DNA from: an uncultured Prevotella sp.
GTDB lineage: Bacteria; Bacteroidota; Bacteroidia; Bacteroidales; Bacteroidaceae
Length of the DNA: 48,536 nucleotides
Assembly (NCBI GenBank): GCA_900541575.1
Contig: UQKO01000013.1
Location: 1 to 48,536 of the forward strand
Reading direction: 5' to 3'
Shown here piece by piece: positions 42,843-48,536 of the stretch (position 1 is the stretch's first letter; each line of letters opens with the position of its first letter). The notes under the pieces were generated by a model. The model was not told where the DNA came from, did not search any database, and was given only the letters and a program-made list of their open reading frames with translations. The position numbers and the translations under genes are program-made.

Positions 42843-43550
42843 GTGTCAGCATTATACTTAATTCCCGTAACATTGGGTGATACTCCCATCGAACAGGTCC
42901 TTCCCGCGTATAATAAGGAAATAATTCTTCGAATTCGCCATTTCATAGTGGAGGAGGTGCGCACTGCTCGTCGTTTCCTTAAACAGGTAGATCGCGATAT
43001 CAATATAGACGAACTTACTTTCTATCCTATGGGGAAGCATGCCGATGCCGCTCTCTTTAGTAAATACTTAGAGCCTTTGCGTAAAGGTGAGTCTATTGGC
43101 GTTATCAGCGAGGCAGGCTGTCCTGCAGTGGCTGATCCTGGAGCCGATGTGGTGGCTATTGCGCAGCATGAAGGCTTAAAGGTGGTTCCCCTTGTAGGTC
43201 CTTCTTCTATTTTGCTCGCCGTGATGGGGTCGGGATTCAACGGACAGAGCTTTGCCTTCCATGGTTATCTTCCCATAGCCCCTTCAGATCGTGCGAAGCG
43301 CTTAAAGCAGTTAGAATCCCGTTCTGCTCAAGAACATCAAACTCAGCTATTCATTGAAACTCCCTATCGCAATCACAAGATGATAGCCGATATACTCTCC
43401 ACTTGTAGCCCTCGTACCCGTCTGTGTATTGCCTCCGGCCTTACCACGGATCGTGAGTTTCTACAATCTCGTACAGTCAAAGAGTGGAAACAACTTCCTC
43501 CTCCCGACTTGAATAAGATTCCTACCATATTCGCAATCTATGCAGGGTAA
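42843..43550 (+). CDS. RsmI-like SAM-dependent methyltransferase (tetrapyrrole methylase family)
   Basis: A 235-residue protein of the tetrapyrrole methylase fold: LYLIPVTLGD at the start, ISEAGCPAVADPG as the SAM-binding motif, LVGPSSILLAVMGSGF and FIETPYRNHKM. RsmI 2'-O-methylates C1402 of 16S rRNA. This protein is shorter than classic RsmI and lacks part of its N-terminal region, so it may be a related subfamily. The start is GTG. Confidence 0.8.
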   Translation: MSALYLIPVTLGDTPIEQVLPAYNKEIILRIRHFIVEEVRTARRFLKQVDRDINIDELTFYPMGKHADAALFSKYLEPLRKGESIGVISEAGCPAVADPGADVVAIAQHEGLKVVPLVGPSSILLAVMGSGFNGQSFAFHGYLPIAPSDRAKRLKQLESRSAQEHQTQLFIETPYRNHKMIADILSTCSPRTRLCIASGLTTDREFLQSRTVKEWKQLPPPDLNKIPTIFAIYAG

Positions 43551-43686
43551 AGCTTTGGTTAAGCTTGCTCTCAATAGTAAATGTCTGAGCAGTTTTTTAG
43601 TACGTATTTGCATTAAGACATTCCCACTTAATGTTGCGTTAGCATACTGCGAAAAGGTTCTTTTAGAAGCATCTAAAAATAAGAAA

Positions 43687-43721
43687 AGCCTTACCCCTCC
43701 TTAAAGGAAATGGGTAAGGCT
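43687..43721. terminator. Bidirectional terminator between the RsmI-like and TlpA-like genes
   Basis: AGCCTTACCC pairs with GGGTAAGGCT across a 15-base loop, with A-rich sequence on the left and ATTTTATT on the right. The two genes converge here. Confidence 0.8.
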
Positions 43722-43748
43722 ATTTTATTGAAAGAATAGGAAGTAGGC

Positions 43749-44813
43749 TTACTTCAACAGTTCTTCTATCTTAGCAGCGGATTCTTCAAGTCCACTAGTG
43801 ATAATCTTGCCATCGGGACCAACGAGGAGGGTGGCGGGGATACCATTGATACCATATACGCTGCCAGCAACGCAATCCCATCCTTTGAGGTCGGAGAGGT
43901 GGTGCCAAGGAAGATCTAATTTCTTTATCGCACCAATCCATGCATTTTTATCACTATCGAATGAAAGGCCGACGATGTCGAATCCCTTTTCTTTGTAAGT
44001 ATCATAGAGCTTTTTTACTTCAGGCATAGAAGCGCGGCAAGGACCACACCATGAAGCCCAAAAGTCAATAAGCACGTATTTCCCTTTGCCTACATATTCT
44101 GATAGCTTGTGTGTCTTTCCGTTGACATCTTGCATCTCAAGGTCAGTAAACATAGTGCCAGGAAGTTGACGTTTCCATCCTTCAATATATTTCTTTATGC
44201 GATCCATGATGTGGGTTTGCATATAGGTGGAATTGCCTTCTTCGGCCAATGATATTACGGTCGACTTCTCCATTGATGGAGCTACTTGTGAGAGGTAATA
44301 GGCGGGGAATTTCTTATCCTTGTTCTCTTTGCAGCATTGCTTGGTTAGCTCTATCATTTCGTTGTTGCAGTTGTCATACACTTGTTCTATGCGAGCCTTT
44401 ACGCTGTCGGGGATTTGCTTGCCGCTATTGCGATAGCTATAATACTCCTGCGTGGTAGCGCGCAGTTGATTGCGGAGCGGAGAAAATCGAGTCTCCCAAA
44501 GTGAGAGAGCTTCATTTTCGGCAGTTCCCAAAGTCTTGTTGGCTTTGAAGTCTACGGTTACGTTGCCATCGAGCATGAGGATGAGGCCTTCCTTCTTATC
44601 TGTAATGACAAAAGCGAAAGGGTTCCCTTGTGCATCGCCTTCAAAGTGGAAAGTGCCATTCTTCACTTCTACGCTATCGGGAGCTTGACGAGTGCCAAGA
44701 TGTTCGAGGTAGATTTTCTTTGTGTCGGCAGGTGCTTGGCCTGTAACGCTGTATTTCTGTGCCCAAGAGGGTAGGGTGCAGAGGGCGCAGAGTGCTAAGA
44801 TGTACTTTTTCAT
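43749..44813 (-). CDS. TlpA-like thioredoxin with DUF4369 domain
   Basis: A 354-residue exported protein: a signal peptide (MKKYILALCALCTLPSWAQ), a DUF4369-type beta domain (about 20-120) and a C-terminal thioredoxin domain with the CxxC active site WASWCGPC and GIPATLLVGPDG. It would act on disulfides in the periplasm. The ATG at 44813 gives a proper signal peptide; a longer open frame upstream would not. A -7-like TAACTTTG on the minus strand (44931-44938) may be its promoter. Confidence 0.9.
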   Translation of the reverse strand: MKKYILALCALCTLPSWAQKYSVTGQAPADTKKIYLEHLGTRQAPDSVEVKNGTFHFEGDAQGNPFAFVITDKKEGLILMLDGNVTVDFKANKTLGTAENEALSLWETRFSPLRNQLRATTQEYYSYRNSGKQIPDSVKARIEQVYDNCNNEMIELTKQCCKENKDKKFPAYYLSQVAPSMEKSTVISLAEEGNSTYMQTHIMDRIKKYIEGWKRQLPGTMFTDLEMQDVNGKTHKLSEYVGKGKYVLIDFWASWCGPCRASMPEVKKLYDTYKEKGFDIVGLSFDSDKNAWIGAIKKLDLPWHHLSDLKGWDCVAGSVYGINGIPATLLVGPDGKIITSGLEESAAKIEELLK

Positions 44814-45059
44814 GATTTTGTAATGCGTTTGTATTGAGTTGTTTTGTAAATGTGCTAATTTGTTGTATTTAGGCTCCGAAGTGCAGTGGATGTGCAATTA
44901 TTGCGGGGCGGAGTGTTTGTTTTCAGTGGGCAAAGTTAATCAATGTCGGCCAAAATGCTTACTTTTGCACGCAAAGAATGCGTAATAAAGGCGCACAAAT
45001 TATAATTTTGCCCACATCTAGGGTAAGGCTTGGACTTAAACAAACAAAACTTTCAACAA

Positions 45060-45809
45060 ATGGAAAAAAGCGACAGCGTTGTAATCATTCCTACTTACAA
45101 CGAGAAAGAAAACATAGAACACATCATTCGTGCGGTGTTAGGTCGTGAAGAACATGCATTTCACATTCTTGTGATTGATGATGGCTCTCCCGATGGAACG
45201 GCAGATATCGTCAAGCGATTGATGGCTGATGAATTTAAGCATGAAGTTCACCTCATTCAGCGTAGCGGAAAGCTTGGCCTTGGTACGGCATACATCACGG
45301 GTTTTAAGTGGGCTATTGAACATGGATATGATTATATCTTTGAGATGGATGCCGACTTTAGTCATGCACCTAAAGATTTGCCCCGCCTTTACAATGCATG
45401 TGCCAAGGATGGTTATGATGTGGCAGTAGGATCTCGCTATGTAAGCGGTGTCAATGTAGTCAATTGGCCTATGGGACGTGTGCTCATGAGCTACTATGCT
45501 TCTAAGTATGTGCGCACTGTAACAGGAGTGCCTCTTCACGATACGACTGCGGGCTTCGTCTGCTATCGTCGTAAAGTACTGGAGACAATCAATCTCGATG
45601 CTATCCGTTTCAAAGGATATGCTTTTCAGATAGAAATGAAGTTTACTGCCTATAAATTGGGCTTTAAGATTAAGGAAGTACCCGTCATCTTTGTCAATCG
45701 TGAACTCGGTACGAGCAAGATGAGTGGTGGTATCTTTGGCGAAGCCCTCTTTGGCGTGATGCGTCTGCGTTGGGCTGCCATGACGGGCAAGATTAAGCCT
45801 GCCAAGTAA
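45060..45809 (+). CDS. Polyprenol monophosphomannose synthase-like GT2 glycosyltransferase
   Basis: A 249-residue GT2 enzyme of the dolichyl-phosphate-mannose-synthase type: VVIIPTYNEKENIEHII, VIDDGSPDGTAD, FEMDADFSHAP, and the C-terminal SKMSGGIFGEA. It has no membrane domain. It would transfer a sugar from a nucleotide to a polyprenyl phosphate at the inner membrane. The ATG at 45060 is chosen; ten more codons upstream begin with TTG. It starts a group with dihydroorotase and plsC. Confidence 0.9.
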   Translation: MEKSDSVVIIPTYNEKENIEHIIRAVLGREEHAFHILVIDDGSPDGTADIVKRLMADEFKHEVHLIQRSGKLGLGTAYITGFKWAIEHGYDYIFEMDADFSHAPKDLPRLYNACAKDGYDVAVGSRYVSGVNVVNWPMGRVLMSYYASKYVRTVTGVPLHDTTAGFVCYRRKVLETINLDAIRFKGYAFQIEMKFTAYKLGFKIKEVPVIFVNRELGTSKMSGGIFGEALFGVMRLRWAAMTGKIKPAK

Positions 45810-45876
45810 TACTTTCTAAAACCGAAAACTCGTAACTGGCAATTCTTTCATGTGAATTGCCTCACATAATAGAAGC

Positions 45877-47217
45877 ATGCATTTTCGTATACAAATCAAG
45901 AATGCAACCATCGTCAATGAAGACCGCAGTTTTATAGGATCGCTCGTAATAGACGATGACCGTATAGACGAAGTAATAGAAGGTCAAGATGCAGAATCGT
46001 CCATTCCCGTAGACGAGACTATCAATGGTGAAGGATGCTATTTGCTGCCTGGTGTGATAGATGACCATGTTCATTTTCGCGATCCAGGTTTGACCCAGAA
46101 GGGCGATTTTAGTTCGGAAAGCCGTGCAGCAGCGGCAGGCGGTGTAACCACTGTGTTTGATATGCCCAATTGCATACCGCAGACCACGACAGAACAAGCC
46201 TTTGAAGAAAAGTGGCAGATAGCAGCCTCAAAGAGCGTAGTCAATTACGGCCTGTTCTTTGGTGCAACAGCGGGCAATGCCTATGAATTGGGAAAACTCA
46301 ATCCGCGCAAGGTGGCAGGAGTGAAACTTTTCATGGGATCGTCTACGGGCAATATGCTTGTAGACAATGAGCGCGCGTTGAAAGCCATATTCGAGACAGC
46401 TAAGCTTCCCGTAATGGCACATTGCGAACGCACCGATATCATCAATGAGAATATGAAGCGTGCGCAAGCTCTCTATGGTTCTGACCCTTCGGTGGAGCAC
46501 CATCCAGAGATAAGAAGCGCTGAGGCTTGTTATGAATCAACGAAGCAAGCCATCTCTTTGGCTCGCGAAGCAGAAGCCAGACTGCACGTGGCTCATATAT
46601 CAACGGCTCGAGAGTTAGACCTATTCCAACCCAATGACGCTAAGATTACAGCCGAGGCTTGCGTAGGTCATCTTGTGTTTTGTGATGAGGACTATGCTCG
46701 TCTGGGTAGTCGCATCAAAGTCAATCCCTCTATTAAGACACGTGCTGATCGTGATGCTCTCCGAGCAGCTCTTACTGATGGCAGAATCCGTACGATTGGT
46801 ACAGATCATGCTCCGCATCGTATGATCGACAAGGCGGGAGGTTGTGCAGTAGCCGCTTCGGGCATGCCTATTATCCAGTTCTCACTCGTGTCGATGCTTG
46901 AGTTGGTCGATATGGGAGTGCTAAGCATAGAGCGCCTAGTTCGCTTGATGTGTCACAATCCTGCGGATCTTCTTCAGATCGAAAGCCGTGGATATCTGCG
47001 CGAAGGCTACAAAGCAGATATTGTCATGGTACGTCCGCAAGTGCCTTGGACGCTTACGCCCAATCGCATACAGAGTAAGTGCAATTGGAGTCCGCTTGAA
47101 GGACACGTGTTTCATTGGCGTGTAGAGCGTACCTTCTGCAATGGCTTCCCCATCTTCAATAGAGGGCACATCACAGATGAAAACTTCCGTGGTTTGCCCG
47201 TATGCTACGATCGTTAA
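45877..47217 (+). CDS. pyrC: Dihydroorotase
   Basis: A 446-residue amidohydrolase that closes carbamoyl aspartate to dihydroorotate, the step after pyrBI. The metal-binding HVHFRDPGLTQKGDF, the FDMPNC region, AHCERT, HVAHISTARE and IGTDHAPH are all present. It is the longer, class I-like type. It lies between a polyprenol glycosyltransferase and plsC, 67 bases after the former and 18 before the latter, and far from pyrBI. Confidence 0.92.
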   Translation: MHFRIQIKNATIVNEDRSFIGSLVIDDDRIDEVIEGQDAESSIPVDETINGEGCYLLPGVIDDHVHFRDPGLTQKGDFSSESRAAAAGGVTTVFDMPNCIPQTTTEQAFEEKWQIAASKSVVNYGLFFGATAGNAYELGKLNPRKVAGVKLFMGSSTGNMLVDNERALKAIFETAKLPVMAHCERTDIINENMKRAQALYGSDPSVEHHPEIRSAEACYESTKQAISLAREAEARLHVAHISTARELDLFQPNDAKITAEACVGHLVFCDEDYARLGSRIKVNPSIKTRADRDALRAALTDGRIRTIGTDHAPHRMIDKAGGCAVAASGMPIIQFSLVSMLELVDMGVLSIERLVRLMCHNPADLLQIESRGYLREGYKADIVMVRPQVPWTLTPNRIQSKCNWSPLEGHVFHWRVERTFCNGFPIFNRGHITDENFRGLPVCYDR

Positions 47218-47235
47218 ATTAGAATTTTGCTCATT

Positions 47236-47985
47236 ATGATATACAAACTATATCAACTCTTTATAGCTTTGCCCATTATCCTCGTGGCAACAGTCATTAC
47301 GGCATTGGTCACAATTATCGGTGGTTTGTTCAATGCTCATGTGTTTGGCTATTATCCTGGCATGGTATGGTCGCGCTTAGTGTGCAGAGTCTTGTTGCTT
47401 CCCATCCATGTGGAAGGGCGTGAGAATATAGACCATCATCAGAGCTACGTATTTGTGGCGAATCATCAAGGCCCAATGGATATTTTCTTGATCTATGGCT
47501 ATCTAGGCCGCAACTTTAAGTGGATGATGAAGAAGGCACTCCGCAAGATGCCTCTTGTGGGCTATGCTTGTGAAAGGGCTCGTCACATCTTCGTAGACAA
47601 GTCAAGTCCGAAAGCCATTAAGCATACCATAGAGCAGGGCAGAGCAACTTTGCAAGGTGGCACTTCACTCGTGGTATTCCCAGAGGGCGCTCGTACGTTT
47701 ACGGGGCACATGGGAGTTTTCCGTAAGGGAGCTTTTGTTTTGGCAGATGAATTGCAACTCCCAGTGGTGCCTATCACGATAGATGGTTCTTTCGATGTAT
47801 TAACTCGCATGGCTGGCATCAACTTTGTTCATCATCATTCCATGCGTTTGGTCATTCACAAACCAATTTTCCCCGCTTCGCATAACGCAGAGGATATTAA
47901 GCAGACTATGCAGCAATCATACGACGTTATTATGTCTGCTCTCCCTGAGAAATATCAAGGGTATGTGAAGAATGATGACCAGTAG
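47236..47985 (+). CDS. plsC: 1-acyl-sn-glycerol-3-phosphate acyltransferase
   Basis: A 249-residue membrane-bound acyltransferase making phosphatidic acid. An N-terminal hydrophobic segment is followed by the catalytic HxxxxD motif (NHQGPMD), the FPEGART substrate motif, and the VVPITIDGSF strand. The start at 47236 (MIYKLYQLFIAL) is preferred over a TTG three codons upstream. Its last 25 coding bases, including the stop, are repeated twice downstream in a tandem array. Confidence 0.92.
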   Translation: MIYKLYQLFIALPIILVATVITALVTIIGGLFNAHVFGYYPGMVWSRLVCRVLLLPIHVEGRENIDHHQSYVFVANHQGPMDIFLIYGYLGRNFKWMMKKALRKMPLVGYACERARHIFVDKSSPKAIKHTIEQGRATLQGGTSLVVFPEGARTFTGHMGVFRKGAFVLADELQLPVVPITIDGSFDVLTRMAGINFVHHHSMRLVIHKPIFPASHNAEDIKQTMQQSYDVIMSALPEKYQGYVKNDDQ

Positions 47986-48392
47986 CACGGCAAGCCGTGC
48001 AAGTTTGGAGTTTTAAGGTTATGAGGTTATAAAGTTACCTTGACTGCTGAATAGGGCAGACGATTGGGGCTTTATGACCTCATAATTGTTTTAAAAGGTT
48101 GTCGCTTATTCTGATACATACTTTATAACCTTACAACCTCGTATGTGAAGAATGATGACCAGTAGCACGTAGCTCCGGGCTAGTTTGGAGTTTTAAGGTT
48201 ATGAGGTTATAAAGTTACCTTGACTGCTGAATAGGGCAGACGATTGGGGCTTTATGATCTCATAATTGTTTTGAAAAGGTTGTCGCTTATTCTCTGATAC
48301 ATACTTTATAACCTTATAACCTCGTATGTGAAGAATGATGACCAGTAGCACGGCAAGCCGTGCAAGTTTGAAGGTTATGAGGTTATAAAGTT
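47961..48392. repeat. Tandem array of about 180-bp units containing the plsC 3' end
   Basis: Unit 1 is 47961-48140 (180 bp), unit 2 is 48141-48323 (183 bp) and a truncated unit 3 runs from 48324 to about 48392. Each starts with the same 25 bases that end plsC. Units 1 and 3 then carry the hairpin GCACGGCAAGCCGTGC; unit 2 has a different segment (GTAGCTCCGGGCT). Each full unit has inverted arms (AAGGTTATGAGGTTATAAAGT and its near complement). Unit 3 lacks 7 bases (GAGTTTT). Confidence 0.85.
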
Positions 48393-48463
48393 ATTTAAGT
48401 TTTGGATTTAGTATGGACGGGCTGAGTATCCTTACTGAAGCGTGCCACGAATGTGACCTATTC

Positions 48464-48482
48464 ATTGCTCGATGAGCATTTT
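48464..48482 (+). terminator. Possible weak terminator after the repeat array
   Basis: A small hairpin TGCTC-GAT-GAGCA followed by TTTT. It is the first terminator-like site downstream of plsC, but the stem is short. Confidence 0.35.
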
Positions 48483-48488
48483 GGGCTT

Positions 48489-48528
48489 TACCGGACGGCA
48501 GTGGTAGCGCTGCCGCTGCCGTCCGGTA
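48489..48528. repeat. Long palindrome at the right edge
   Basis: Perfect 13-base arms TACCGGACGGCAG / CTGCCGTCCGGTA around a 14-base loop that includes GGTAGCGCTGCC, itself nearly palindromic. GAGCTACC follows to the window end, so the element may continue outside. Confidence 0.75.
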
Positions 48529-48536
48529 GAGCTACC

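Noticed and set aside
47961..48392. CRISPR or prophage attachment site at the right-end array
   Set aside because: The units are long with no unique spacers, and no tRNA, integrase or phage gene is nearby.

Overview
The window looks like a chromosome segment of a Prevotella-like anaerobic Bacteroidales. The signs are: candidate promoters of the Bacteroidetes type (TTTGC-like, about 18-19 bases, then TAnnTTTG), few strong Shine-Dalgarno sites, Bacteroidetes-type families (Rpb6-like RNA polymerase omega, DUF4293, DUF4924, a GldB-like lipoprotein, DUF4369/TlpA thioredoxins), and intergenic repeats typical of the group. The genus is an inference. I found no rRNA, tRNA, CRISPR array, transposase or phage gene.

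Left end (152-4565, + strand): the most unusual part. One tightly packed operon encodes a small outer-membrane beta-barrel-like protein, a cysteine-rich peptide precursor with CXXX repeats, a radical SAM/SPASM maturase, a second SPASM maturase without the CxxxCxxC motif, a small modification-system protein, and then TatA and TatC. The precursor carries both a twin-arginine motif and a lipobox. This suggests that the peptide is modified in the cytoplasm, exported folded through its own TatAC, and lipid-anchored, perhaps at the cell surface. A hairpin lies between precursor and maturase and could keep precursor mRNA in excess. CXXX-repeat maturase families were defined computationally; the link to Tat and lipidation is the point to test.

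4641-21657 (- strand): housekeeping genes. These are fba; glyA; a folC-pyrB-pyrI-flavin reductase group; grpE-dnaJ; an ABC-F ATPase with a degenerate second ATP site; a phosphopantetheinyl transferase; ssb; bamD-rpoZ-DUF4293; and prfC-rfbD-DUF4924-lysE.

22108-26971 (+ strand): a ROK sugar kinase, a gene-free stretch of about 0.8 kb rich in repeats and hairpins, the ribosomal operon rpsF-rpsR-rplI, truA and a DMT-family permease.

27092-34921 (- strand): a PfkB sugar kinase, a hotdog thioesterase, a membrane acyltransferase, a cardiolipin synthase-like phospholipase D protein, kdsD-kdsA (Kdo synthesis for lipopolysaccharide) with a long leader, and a HAD phosphatase.

35178-47985 (mostly + strand): a VOC protein, a phosphohexomutase, a NudC-like Nudix hydrolase, mtaB, two GT2 glycosyltransferases, a GldB-like lipoprotein, an RsmI-like methyltransferase, pyrC-like dihydroorotase and plsC. 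A small acidic lipoprotein and a TlpA-like thioredoxin are on the - strand. Many of these serve envelope construction and pyrimidine synthesis.

Right end (47961-48536): a tandem array of about 180-bp units, each repeating the 3' end of plsC, followed by a strong palindrome cut close to the window edge.
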